From contig CALRMX020000002.1 of NCBI GenBank assembly GCA_943369355.1, forward strand, positions 1-64,000: 64,000 nt of DNA. The letters run 5' to 3'. The stretch is from UBA7662 sp943369355. GTDB lineage: Bacteria; Bacteroidota; Bacteroidia; UBA7662. The first letter of the stretch is position 1, and each line of letters begins with the position of its first letter. This document shows, piece by piece, positions 16,746 through 24,424 of the stretch. The notes beneath the pieces were generated by a model, which searched no databases, was not told the origin of the DNA, and was given only the letters and a program-made list of their open reading frames with translations. The position numbers and the translations under genes were made by a program.

Positions 16746-17465
16746 TCAGTCCTTCCGCCACTTTTCGAGGGCTTGATACACCAAATCTATTTCCGAATCG
16801 TCGGGTTGGTAATAGAGTTCCTTACCCCCTTTGTATCGGATATACAGCATGGGTGCATCTTGGCTGTTGAGCAAAAGTCGTATAGTGCGGCCATCTACCG
16901 TCCTGAAATGCCCTTTACGAATTACGCCGGTGGCAAAGCCATCGCGTTTCATACGAATAGGGGGCAGTTGGCTGGTTACAGCCAGTGAATCGATTTGCTG
17001 TTTGGGAACCGTTATGCCGTAAAAGCCGTCAATAACCAAATTATCACCTTCTATGGCCAATCGATTGGTTTTATCGCCGTAATTCATCAGTGCCAATACA
17101 CCCACAACTACCACAGCAAGGATGGTAAAGGCAGTCCACAACAACCCGTGCTGTCGGCGTGGTGCAAAACGACGACTGTAAGCGATATAATAGAGATAGG
17201 ACACCAACGGAAAAAAGATTACCCAGTTAACAGCATAATCCTCAAAGCCGAGTCCGTACAAAAGCAACGAAACGCCTAAAGCGAATCCGCCCATCAAAAA
17301 GTGGAAGCGACGATAGAACTGTACGTTTTCGTGAAGTGGATAATCCTCCTTTTCTTCATCGGTGAGGCTCGAATAGCCCGAGAGTAAATTGGGAGCGTTT
17401 TTTTCTGTCAGGAGAAAACCCAGGGCGATAAATACCACAGGAATTACAACGAGTATGGCAAACAT
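16746..17465 (-). CDS. DUF3784-type membrane protein with PH-like C-terminal domain
   Basis: About 239 residues from the ATG at 17465; the frame is open to 17507 but the membrane helix begins at this ATG. Helix 1 (A-I-L-V-V-I-P-V-V-F-I-A-L-G-F) is followed by N-L-L-S-G-Y-S-S-L-T-D-E-E-K, the signature of DUF3784. Two further hydrophobic helices and a fourth near residue 110 follow. The C-terminal about 110 residues look like a bacterial PH-like beta domain (I-T-V-P-K-Q-Q-I-D-S-L, then G-R-T-I-R-L-L-L-N). No function is established. It lies between the flavoprotein and trmH genes on the same strand. Confidence 0.7.
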   Translation of the reverse strand: MFAILVVIPVVFIALGFLLTEKNAPNLLSGYSSLTDEEKEDYPLHENVQFYRRFHFLMGGFALGVSLLLYGLGFEDYAVNWVIFFPLVSYLYYIAYSRRFAPRRQHGLLWTAFTILAVVVVGVLALMNYGDKTNRLAIEGDNLVIDGFYGITVPKQQIDSLAVTSQLPPIRMKRDGFATGVIRKGHFRTVDGRTIRLLLNSQDAPMLYIRYKGGKELYYQPDDSEIDLVYQALEKWRKD

Positions 17466-17587
17466 GACGGTGGGTTTAGCTGGGTCACAGGAAATTGAGG
17501 GGTACAACTACCTGCTGCATCTGCTACCAACACCATTTTAACAGAATTAGTACCCGATGCTGTATCAAAATTAAAAATAGTTGCGAT

Positions 17588-18241
17588 TCAGCCGAGTTTT
17601 TCGAGTAAAGGACCCGAAAACTTAATCGCTTTTTTAAGCCATTCTTCGTACAACGCTTCTTGCTCGTCGGGGGAGAGCATCCAACTTTGGCTTGTACCCG
17701 AGCGAATACGGTGTGCTAAACCGTACAATAGAATACCGCTACTCACAGCAATATTGAAACTTTCGGTAAAACCTTGCATTGGAATATGTACCCGATAATC
17801 GGCCAAAGCTTCGGCGGCAGGAGTTACCCCCACGCTTTCGTTACCAAAGATGAGGGCAATCGGCCGGTCGAGCGGTAGTTCTTCTGGCGACAAACTGCCC
17901 GGAGCGGCAGAGGTGACTACCAGCGCAAAACCGCGCTTTTGTAAACCAAGGAGCAACTCCAAACCTTTGTCAGATTCGTGGATTTCGAGCCATTTCCCTG
18001 CCCCTCTCGCAATGTTACGGTTGTATTTATAGGCAAACTTCTCCTGTATCAAATGTACTTCCTGCAAACCCACACATTCGGCAGTGCGCAAAACTGCATT
18101 CGCATTTTCGGGGTGATAAATATTTTCGAGCACCACAGTTAAGCGGCGCGTACGCAGCGCCAACACCCGCTTTAGCTGCAGCCTGCGTGTTTCGCTAAGA
18201 TGTTGCTCCAAGAGTTCAATCCGTTGGCGTTGGGTAAGCAT
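17588..18241 (-). CDS. trmH: SpoU/TrmH-family tRNA (Gm18) 2'-O-methyltransferase
   Basis: About 217 residues from the ATG at 18241 (the frame continues upstream without conserved sequence). The SPOUT knot motifs are present: N-I-Y-H-P-E-N-A-N-A-V-L-R-T-A-E (motif 1), I-F-G-N-E-S-V-G-V (motif 2) and I-P-M-Q-G-F-T-E-S-F-N-I-A-V-S (motif 3). The N- and C-terminal helical extensions (T-Q-R-Q-R-I-E at the start, Y-E-E-W-L-K-K at the end) are like TrmH, which methylates G18 in the tRNA D-loop. A 23S rRNA target cannot be excluded. It is divergent from the TetR gene across the operator region. Confidence 0.87.
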   Translation of the reverse strand: MLTQRQRIELLEQHLSETRRLQLKRVLALRTRRLTVVLENIYHPENANAVLRTAECVGLQEVHLIQEKFAYKYNRNIARGAGKWLEIHESDKGLELLLGLQKRGFALVVTSAAPGSLSPEELPLDRPIALIFGNESVGVTPAAEALADYRVHIPMQGFTESFNIAVSSGILLYGLAHRIRSGTSQSWMLSPDEQEALYEEWLKKAIKFSGPLLEKLG

Positions 18242-18275
18242 GGGGCAAAGATGAGAATTAACATAAACTTTATTT

Positions 18276-18293
18276 AGTGAATAATTATTCACT
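18276..18293. promoter_or_regulatory. Perfect 18-bp palindrome, probable TetR operator
   Basis: AGTGAATAATTATTCACT is its own reverse complement. It touches the TATATTTG -7 box and lies 15 nt before the TetR start codon. A second site with the same TGAATA/TATTCA arms lies before the dehydrogenase gene. Confidence 0.8.
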
Positions 18294-18301
18294 TATATTT
18301 G
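18294..18301 (+). promoter_or_regulatory. -7 box of the TetR gene
   Basis: TATATTTG matches TAnnTTTG and lies 7 nt before the ATG at 18309, directly abutting the palindrome. Confidence 0.65.
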
Positions 18302-18308
18302 TACCCTC

Positions 18309-18881
18309 ATGCGACCCCGCGACGAACAAAAGGAACTGCGAATCATGGAGGCAGCACTCGACCTGATATTTTCGGAAGGGATTGCTGGCCTTAAAATGAG
18401 TGCGCTGGCCAAAAATGCGGGTATGGCCGCGGGCACCCTCTACATCTACTTCGAAAGCAAAGAAGAGCTTCTTTCTCGCATGTACCTCCACTTCAATCGC
18501 CAAATGACGGCAGAGGTACGCGGGAAAATTGGAACAGATGGAGAGTATAAAGAACGAATCAAACAAATGTGGTTCAATTACCTGCACTTTGTTTCGTCGT
18601 ATCCGCGCGAGAACGTTTTTCTCGAACAGTTTTATCGTTCACCTTTTGCAACACTCACCATACTCGAGCAAAACAACGAATTACTTGACCCTTTCCGTCA
18701 GCTGATTAACGAAGGTCAACGAGCTGGCATGCTTACGAATGGCGATCCAGAATTGATACTGGCTCATTTATGCGGTGCTGTACAAGGCGTGGTGAGTTGG
18801 ACCTACGACGGTAGTTATACCCTTGATGCGGAACACAAAGAGCAAGCCTGGCTTCTTGCCAGCAAAAGTTTGTTCAACTAA
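18309..18881 (+). CDS. TetR/AcrR-family transcriptional repressor
   Basis: A 190-residue protein. The N-terminal helix-turn-helix covers about residues 10-55, with the usual I-M-E-A-A-L-D-L-I-F, G-L-K-M-S-A-L-A-K-N-A-G and G-T-L-Y-I-Y-F-E-S-K-E-E-L. The C-terminal ligand domain is divergent, so the inducer cannot be named. Binding sites are visible: a perfect palindrome at the gene's own promoter and a near-identical site before the downstream dehydrogenase. This implies autoregulation and control of that enzyme. The dehydrogenase follows after 38 nt on the same strand. Confidence 0.93.
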   Translation: MRPRDEQKELRIMEAALDLIFSEGIAGLKMSALAKNAGMAAGTLYIYFESKEELLSRMYLHFNRQMTAEVRGKIGTDGEYKERIKQMWFNYLHFVSSYPRENVFLEQFYRSPFATLTILEQNNELLDPFRQLINEGQRAGMLTNGDPELILAHLCGAVQGVVSWTYDGSYTLDAEHKEQAWLLASKSLFN

Positions 18882-18899
18882 AAAAATTTGATCAATTAA

Positions 18900-18913
18900 T
18901 GAATAAATATTCA
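18900..18913. promoter_or_regulatory. Second copy of the TetR operator, before the dehydrogenase gene
   Basis: TGAATAAATATTCA has the same 6-bp arms as the core of the palindrome at 18276-18293 and differs at one central base. It lies 6 nt before the preferred ATG at 18920. Confidence 0.7.
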
Positions 18914-18919
18914 CCAATT

Positions 18920-19729
18920 ATGAAAAACAAAGTTGTTTTAATCACCGGAAGCAGTTCGGGCATAGGCAAAGCTGCTGTCGTATATTTTGCACAAAAAGGC
19001 TGGCATGTAGTAGCCACACAGCGCAACATCGACAACGAAAATCCATTTGCGGCATATCCGCATGTACGCAGGTATACCCTCGATGTAACAAATGCTCAAA
19101 GTATTGGCGATACTTTCAAACAAGTAGCGCACGATTTCGGTGGAATAGATGTGGTTGTCAATAATGCAGGCTATGGTGTGGATGGTGTATTTGAAGCCAT
19201 GTCGGACGAGGTCATCGAAAAACAATTCAACACCAACGTTTTTGGTTTGATGCGTGTAACCCGCGAAGCCATTCCTTATCTGCGTGCGCGGCAGGGAGGC
19301 ACCTTGGTGCAAATTTCAAGCATGGGCGGTCGAGTTACCTTTCCGCTCTTCAGCATTTACCACGGCACCAAATGGGCGGTAGAAGGTTTTAGCGAATCCT
19401 TACATTTCGAACTCGAGCCTTTCAACATTCTAGTAAAGCTGGTTGAACCGGGTGCTATAAAAACCGACTTCTATGGCCGTAGCCGTGAGTTTATCAAGCG
19501 CGACGACCTTCCTTATACCGACTATGTTGCCGAAATAAGTGCTAAAAATCAGGCTGCTGGAGCAGCTGGGGCAGCACCCGAAAAGGTAGCGGAAGTCATT
19601 TACAAAGCCGCAACCGACCAAAGCCGAAAAATGCGATATACGGTAGGCTACCCCGCTGGTTTGTTGGTTCCGCTGCGTTGGCTGTTACCAAATCGTTGGT
19701 TTTTCAGGTTCATCAAAGCGAATTACTAA
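18920..19729 (+). CDS. Short-chain dehydrogenase/reductase
   Basis: About 269 residues from the ATG at 18920. An upstream in-frame ATG at 18899 would place the operator inside the coding region and adds no conserved sequence. The cofactor motif T-G-S-S-S-G-I-G is at residues 9-16. The motif N-N-A-G-Y-G, the catalytic Ser in Q-I-S-S-M-G-G, and the catalytic Y-H-G-T-K are present, so it is an active classical SDR. Acidic residues after strand 2 are lacking, which suggests NADP preference. The C-terminus has a hydrophobic-aromatic tail (L-R-W-L-L-P-N-R-W-F-F) as in membrane-associated SDRs. The substrate is unknown. The gene is probably controlled by the adjacent TetR protein. Confidence 0.92.
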   Translation: MKNKVVLITGSSSGIGKAAVVYFAQKGWHVVATQRNIDNENPFAAYPHVRRYTLDVTNAQSIGDTFKQVAHDFGGIDVVVNNAGYGVDGVFEAMSDEVIEKQFNTNVFGLMRVTREAIPYLRARQGGTLVQISSMGGRVTFPLFSIYHGTKWAVEGFSESLHFELEPFNILVKLVEPGAIKTDFYGRSREFIKRDDLPYTDYVAEISAKNQAAGAAGAAPEKVAEVIYKAATDQSRKMRYTVGYPAGLLVPLRWLLPNRWFFRFIKANY

Positions 19730-19737
19730 ATAGACTT

Positions 19738-19745
19738 TATTTTTG
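19738..19745 (+). promoter_or_regulatory. -7 box of the small secreted-protein gene
   Basis: TATTTTTG ends 3 nt before the ATG at 19749, so transcription would begin at or next to the start codon. Confidence 0.6.
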
Positions 19746-19748
19746 GGC

Positions 19749-20279
19749 ATGCGCCTGAATTTAGTGCTCCTGTTTTTCATTGTAGGCAACGCGACACTGT
19801 TGGCACAAGACAGTTTGTTTAACGCCATGCCCTTGCGCGACAGCATGGTGTACTATGAGCTACGAGGTCAGGTTGATAGTGCCAGTCAGGCAAAATTGTA
19901 CGAACGTGGCCGATATTGGCTCAAACGCGATTTTGATAAAGCCAACCTAAAGTGGATAGCCGAGAACCCCGATTCGGGCTATTTTGAGGCCAATGCCGAC
20001 TTTACCACCTATTGGCAATACACGCCCTTTCAAGGAGAGACCCACAAAATAAGAGTGCGCATTAGCTTGTTGTGTACCGATACTTCATACTTCCTGGTTG
20101 TTACTAAATTCAGGTACCGGAGTATCGGCAACGGCTTGCCGTTGTTGCTCGACAACGAAGGGTTGCCCTTGGAAGGTTGGACGTGGGTAAGCAAAAAAAA
20201 CAGTCGTAAATACCTCGGCACCATCGATACTGCCATTAAGGAGAAGATGCGCGCACTAGATCACGAAATGAAACGGTAA
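19749..20279 (+). CDS. Small secreted protein, DUF4468-like
   Basis: A 176-residue protein from the ATG at 19749. Residues 1-18 are a signal peptide (L-N-L-V-L-L-F-F-I-V-G, then L-L-A-Q). The mature part starts with M-V-Y-Y-E-L-R-G-Q-V-D-S and contains R-G-R-Y-W-L-K-R-D-F, a layout like the DUF4468 'TATA-box-binding-like' fold found in Bacteroidota exported proteins. The C-terminal part contains K-I-R-V-R-I-S-L-L-C. The domain assignment is tentative and no function is known. Confidence 0.7.
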   Translation: MRLNLVLLFFIVGNATLLAQDSLFNAMPLRDSMVYYELRGQVDSASQAKLYERGRYWLKRDFDKANLKWIAENPDSGYFEANADFTTYWQYTPFQGETHKIRVRISLLCTDTSYFLVVTKFRYRSIGNGLPLLLDNEGLPLEGWTWVSKKNSRKYLGTIDTAIKEKMRALDHEMKR

Positions 20280-20361
20280 ACAATCGGCTGATTTTCAGGA
20301 AATGACTTACTATTTTTTCTGAGATTCTGGCGATTGGCCTCGTCGTTGTTCATGATTTCTT

Positions 20362-20369
20362 TATATTTG
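20362..20369 (+). promoter_or_regulatory. -7 box of the prs-rplY-pth operon
   Basis: TATATTTG (TAnnTTTG) leaves a leader of roughly 20 nt before the GTG at 20393. Confidence 0.6.
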
Positions 20370-20392
20370 CGGCTTCTTAAGAGCAACTCCCG

Positions 20393-21376
20393 GTGTCAAA
20401 AGGCGAAAACAACCAAATTCCTCCGCATAAATATCACGATACCAAGATATTTAGCGGTGAAGCTACACGCTATTTGGCGCACAAAATCGCCGATGCTTAC
20501 GGCAAAGAGCTGGGTGACATGACAACCCTTCGGTTCAGCGACGGTGAATTTCAACCTTGCCTGAATGAATCGGTACGGGGATGTGATGTATTTCTCATTC
20601 AGAGTACTTTCGCTCCTCAAGACAATCTGCTCGAGCTTTTGCTCATGATTGATGCTTCTAAGCGTGCCTCGGCACATTACATTACCGCCGTAATCCCCTA
20701 TTTCGGTCTCGCTCGTCAGGACAGAAAAGATAAACCACGTGTAGCCATTGGTGCTCGTTTGGTGGCCGATATGCTCACAACAGCTGGCATTACTCGGGTG
20801 ATGACCATGGATTTGCACGCTGCCCAAATTCAGGGATTTTTCAATGTGCCGGTCGATCACCTCGATTCATCAACCGTATTTATCCCGTACATCAAGTCGC
20901 TCAAACTACCCAATCTTACCATAGCTGCACCCGACATGGGCGCTGCAGCACGTGCCAAGGTGTTCACCAAACATCTCGAATGCGATATGATTGTTTGTGA
21001 CAAAACACGTGCACGTGCCAATGTGGTGGAGCGCATCACTATCATTGGCGATGTACAAGGTCGCGATGTGGTGATAGTCGACGATATCGTGGATACAGCA
21101 GGCACCATTTGTAAGGTGGCCGATGAAATCATGAAAAATGGCGCCAACAGTGTTCGTGCCTTTTGTACCCACCCCGTTTTATCGGGTAAGGCTTACGAGA
21201 ATATCGAAAACTCACAGCTCACCGAGTTGGTGGTTACCGATACCTTACCACTCCGTCGGGAAAGCAACAAAATCAAAGTGCTATCCGTAGCCGATTTATT
21301 CGCGAAAAGTATTCGCAGCGTAAAAGAGTTCAACTCCATTTCGCACCTCTTCGAAATCACAGTAAAACAACAATAA
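20393..21376 (+). CDS. prs: Ribose-phosphate pyrophosphokinase
   Basis: A 327-residue enzyme that makes PRPP from ribose 5-phosphate and ATP for nucleotide, His and Trp synthesis. It starts with GTG at 20393. Motifs include F-S-D-G-E-F-Q, the flexible-loop region R-Q-D-R-K-D-K-P-R, M-D-L-H-A-A-Q-I-Q-G-F-F, and the PRPP-binding loop V-V-I-V-D-D-I-V-D-T-A-G-T. The N-terminal 12 residues are an extension before the usual start. It is first in an operon with rplY (9 nt later) and pth. Confidence 0.96.
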   Translation: MSKGENNQIPPHKYHDTKIFSGEATRYLAHKIADAYGKELGDMTTLRFSDGEFQPCLNESVRGCDVFLIQSTFAPQDNLLELLLMIDASKRASAHYITAVIPYFGLARQDRKDKPRVAIGARLVADMLTTAGITRVMTMDLHAAQIQGFFNVPVDHLDSSTVFIPYIKSLKLPNLTIAAPDMGAAARAKVFTKHLECDMIVCDKTRARANVVERITIIGDVQGRDVVIVDDIVDTAGTICKVADEIMKNGANSVRAFCTHPVLSGKAYENIENSQLTELVVTDTLPLRRESNKIKVLSVADLFAKSIRSVKEFNSISHLFEITVKQQ

Positions 21377-21385
21377 TCCTTAACA

Positions 21386-21955
21386 ATGAAATCTATCAAT
21401 TTGAGCGGTTCCTCTAGAGGGAACGTAGGGAAGTCGGATGCTAACCAGTTAAGGGCCGAAGGGAAAATCCCTTGCGTATTGTACGGTGGAAACGAGCAAA
21501 CCCATTTCTGGGCTTATGCTTACGACCTCAAATCAGTACTTTACACGCCCGAGACTTATAAAGTTATTCTCGACATTGATGGCACCAAACACGAGGCAAT
21601 CGTGCAGGAGGCCCAGTTCCACCCACTATCAGAAGCAATTCTGCACGTGGATTTTCTCCAATTATTTGCCGACAAAGAAGTTCGCTTAGAGCTTCCTGTT
21701 GAGTTCGTAGGCTCGTCGCCTGGTGTACGTGCCGGTGGTAAGTTCACCGCGCGCATGCGTAAACTCAAAGTAAAAGGTCTGCCTAGCAAGTTGCCAGCCA
21801 ACATCCAGGTCGACATCAACACACTCGAACTAGGTAAAGTAGTACGCGTGAAGGACATTCCTGCCGCCGACTATAAAATCCTCGACGCACCAAACAACCC
21901 TGTAGCTGCCGTGACCATTCCACGTGCACTCAAAGGCCAGATGGCTAGCGAATAA
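21386..21955 (+). CDS. rplY: 50S ribosomal protein L25, long (CTC) form
   Basis: A 189-residue protein with an N-terminal 5S rRNA-binding L25 domain (G-N-V-G-K-S-D-A-N-Q-L-R-A-E-G-K-I-P-C-V-L-Y-G-G split over residues 9-32; F-H-P-L-S-E; V-D-F-L-Q) and a C-terminal TL5/CTC beta domain (L-P-V-E-F-V-G-S-S-P-G-V, then V-D-I-N-T-L-E-L-G). It binds 5S rRNA in the central protuberance. It lies between prs and pth, a common arrangement in bacteria. Confidence 0.96.
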   Translation: MKSINLSGSSRGNVGKSDANQLRAEGKIPCVLYGGNEQTHFWAYAYDLKSVLYTPETYKVILDIDGTKHEAIVQEAQFHPLSEAILHVDFLQLFADKEVRLELPVEFVGSSPGVRAGGKFTARMRKLKVKGLPSKLPANIQVDINTLELGKVVRVKDIPAADYKILDAPNNPVAAVTIPRALKGQMASE

Positions 21956-21960
21956 GTCGA

Positions 21961-22524
21961 ATGAAATTTCTGATTGTTGGATTGGGCAATATCGGCAACG
22001 AGTATGTAGCCACCCGACACAACATAGGTTTTATGGTATTGGATGCTCTGACAATCGGGGCATCCAATATTTCTTTTCAGCAAGACCGTTACGCTTACCG
22101 GGCCGAGCTCAAGTTTGCCGGCCGTACCTTGGTATTGATAAAGCCTACCACCTACATGAATCTTAGTGGAAAGGCCGTTCGTTATTGGCTTGAACAAGAA
22201 AAACTATCACCCGAAAATATGCTGGTGGTCACCGACGATTTATCGCTCGATGCTGGCAAAATTCGCATTCGTGCCCAAGGCAGCGCCGGCGGTCACAACG
22301 GCTTACGCAACATTGAAGAATTGCTGGGTCATAACCAATATCCACGGCTGCGATTCGGTATTGGAAGCAACTTTGCAAAAGGCCATCAAGTCGATTACGT
22401 ACTCGGTCGCTTCGATAACCAAGAAATTGAAGCAGTGGAACAAGGCATTGAAAAATCAATTGCCGCGATCAAAAGTTACGTGACCCGCGGGCTGGGTCTT
22501 ACCATGACCGAGTTTAATCGGTAA
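21961..22524 (+). CDS. pth: Peptidyl-tRNA hydrolase
   Basis: A 187-residue enzyme that releases peptides from prematurely dropped peptidyl-tRNA. Features are V-G-L-G-N-I-G with N10, catalytic H20 in T-R-H-N-I-G, K-P-T-T-Y-M-N-L-S-G, D-D-L-S-L-D-A-G-K-I-R and G-S-A-G-G-H-N-G-L. It starts 5 nt after rplY and ends just before a bidirectional terminator. Confidence 0.97.
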   Translation: MKFLIVGLGNIGNEYVATRHNIGFMVLDALTIGASNISFQQDRYAYRAELKFAGRTLVLIKPTTYMNLSGKAVRYWLEQEKLSPENMLVVTDDLSLDAGKIRIRAQGSAGGHNGLRNIEELLGHNQYPRLRFGIGSNFAKGHQVDYVLGRFDNQEIEAVEQGIEKSIAAIKSYVTRGLGLTMTEFNR

Positions 22525-22533
22525 TTACCATAA

Positions 22534-22558
22534 AAAAAGCCCCATTTTGGGGCTTTTT
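22534..22558. terminator. Bidirectional terminator between pth and glmS
   Basis: A 10-bp stem (22534-22543 with 22549-22558) with A-run and T-run on opposite sides serves both convergent transcripts. Confidence 0.9.
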
Positions 22559-22576
22559 CAATCTGTTAAACTTTGC

Positions 22577-24418
22577 TTACTCCACAGTAACCGACTTGGC
22601 GAGGTTACGCGGTTGGTCGACATTACACCCTCGCATGACTGCAATGTGGTACGATAGCAGTTGCAATGGGATGGTAGTAACCAATGGCATAAAAGGTTCG
22701 AGCGTTGCTGGCACTTCAATCACGTAGTCAGAAAGTTTTTTCACTTCAGTATCGCCCTCGGTCACAATTCCGATGATACGACCTTTACGGGCTTTAACTT
22801 CCTGAATATTGCTCAGTACCTTATCGTATTGTGAGTTTTGCGTCGCTAAAATCACAACCGGCATATTTTCGTCGATCAAGGCAATGGGGCCGTGTTTCAT
22901 TTCCGCAGCAGGATAGCCCTCCGCATGGATGTAACTAATTTCTTTGAGTTTGAGCGCTCCTTCGAGCGCTACAGGAAACTCATAACCACGTCCGAGATAA
23001 AGGAAGTTTGCGGCATCCTTAAAACGTTCAGCAATGGTTTTGATGTAATCGTTCGATTCAAGTGCACGCTCTACACGGCTCGGAATCTGCTCGAGTTCAA
23101 AAAGATACTCGTTGAGTTTGCTTTGCGATAGCGTTCCCTTTTTAAAACCAACCCACAAGGCAATCTCCGCCAAAACCGTTACTTGCGCGGTAAAGGCTTT
23201 GGTTGAAGCTACGCCTATTTCTGGACCGGCATGCGTATACGCTCCTGCATGGGTAGTGCGTGGAATACTTGAGCCCACTACATTACAAACACCTAATACT
23301 GTTGCACCTTTGCTCTTGGCCAGTTCAATAGCCGCTAAGGTATCGGCTGTTTCACCCGATTGCGAAATGGCAATGAGAATATCGTCAGGCATGATTACCG
23401 GATCGCGGTAACGAAACTCGGAAGCATACTCCACTTCTACAGGTATACGTGCAAAGTCTTCGATAAGGTATTCGGCCACCAAACCAGCATGCCAAGAAGT
23501 ACCGCAGGCTGCAATGATGATACGCTTAGCATTCATGAGCTTGTACTGGTACTCGCTCAAACCACCCATATGAATATGGCCGGTTTTACTGTCGATACGG
23601 CCCCGCATAGAATCAAAAATCGAGCGCGGTTGCTCGTAAATCTCTTTCAACATAAAGTGCTCAAAACCACCCTTTTCGATGGCTTCGAGTTGTAAATCGA
23701 GCTCTTGAACATAGGCAGATTTCACCTCGTTGGTGATGGTTTTAATGGAGAGCGTCCGGTCTTTGATGATGGCCATCTCACTATCGTTGAGATAAACCAC
23801 GCTTTTTGTGTATTCGATAATCGGAGAGGCATCCGAGGCCAGTAAGAATTCGTTGTTGCCAACGCCTACCACCAGCGGTGAACCTTTTCGTGCTGCTACA
23901 ATCATTTCAGGGTCGAGCTTCGAAATTACCACAATGGCGTAAGCGCCATGTACCTGATTCAAGGCCAACCGAACGGCTTCATCGAAGCTCACCTTTTCGT
24001 GGCTGTATATGTCCTCGATCAGATGAACCAATACTTCTGTATCGGTTTGGCTATGAAAAACGTGTCCTTTTGACAAGAGTTGGGCCTTTACAGCAGCATA
24101 GTTTTCAATAATGCCGTTGTGAACAAGTGCCAAAATTTCATTCTGACCAAAATGGGGGTGCGCATTTTCATCGTTCGGCTCACCGTGGGTTGCCCAACGG
24201 GTGTGTCCAATTCCAATTTTGCCTTCGTGATCGTGTTGAAGCATTAAATCTTCTAACGCTTTCACCTTCCCGGCTTTCTTGTATATCTTGATGTTCTTAT
24301 GGTCGTCGAGTAAAGCGATACCAGCGCTGTCGTAACCTCGGTATTCAAGCCGCTTGAGGCCTTTAATGAGTATAGGTGCCGCTTGTTGGTCGCCTACATA
24401 TGCTACTATACCACACAT
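22577..24418 (-). CDS. glmS: Glutamine-fructose-6-phosphate aminotransferase (isomerizing)
   Basis: A 613-residue enzyme making glucosamine 6-phosphate for peptidoglycan and LPS. It begins M-C-G-I-V-A-Y with the amidotransferase nucleophile Cys2. The glutaminase half (to about 230) has T-R-W-A-T-H-G and H-N-G-I-I-E-N-Y. Two SIS domains follow (A-C-G-T-S-W-H-A-G; I-S-Q-S-G-E-T-A-D-T; Y-L-G-R-G-Y-E-F-P). The C-terminal tail is N-L-A-K-S-V-T-V-E. It is preceded by 6 nt by the DUF4270 gene, so likely the last gene of that transcript. I see no glmS ribozyme, as expected outside Gram-positives. Confidence 0.98.
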   Translation of the reverse strand: MCGIVAYVGDQQAAPILIKGLKRLEYRGYDSAGIALLDDHKNIKIYKKAGKVKALEDLMLQHDHEGKIGIGHTRWATHGEPNDENAHPHFGQNEILALVHNGIIENYAAVKAQLLSKGHVFHSQTDTEVLVHLIEDIYSHEKVSFDEAVRLALNQVHGAYAIVVISKLDPEMIVAARKGSPLVVGVGNNEFLLASDASPIIEYTKSVVYLNDSEMAIIKDRTLSIKTITNEVKSAYVQELDLQLEAIEKGGFEHFMLKEIYEQPRSIFDSMRGRIDSKTGHIHMGGLSEYQYKLMNAKRIIIAACGTSWHAGLVAEYLIEDFARIPVEVEYASEFRYRDPVIMPDDILIAISQSGETADTLAAIELAKSKGATVLGVCNVVGSSIPRTTHAGAYTHAGPEIGVASTKAFTAQVTVLAEIALWVGFKKGTLSQSKLNEYLFELEQIPSRVERALESNDYIKTIAERFKDAANFLYLGRGYEFPVALEGALKLKEISYIHAEGYPAAEMKHGPIALIDENMPVVILATQNSQYDKVLSNIQEVKARKGRIIGIVTEGDTEVKKLSDYVIEVPATLEPFMPLVTTIPLQLLSYHIAVMRGCNVDQPRNLAKSVTVE

Positions 24419-24424
24419 ATGGTT

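Noticed and set aside
22419..22577. glmS ribozyme or riboswitch near glmS
   Set aside because: That side is downstream of glmS, and the upstream side is 6 nt from DUF4270, leaving no room for one.
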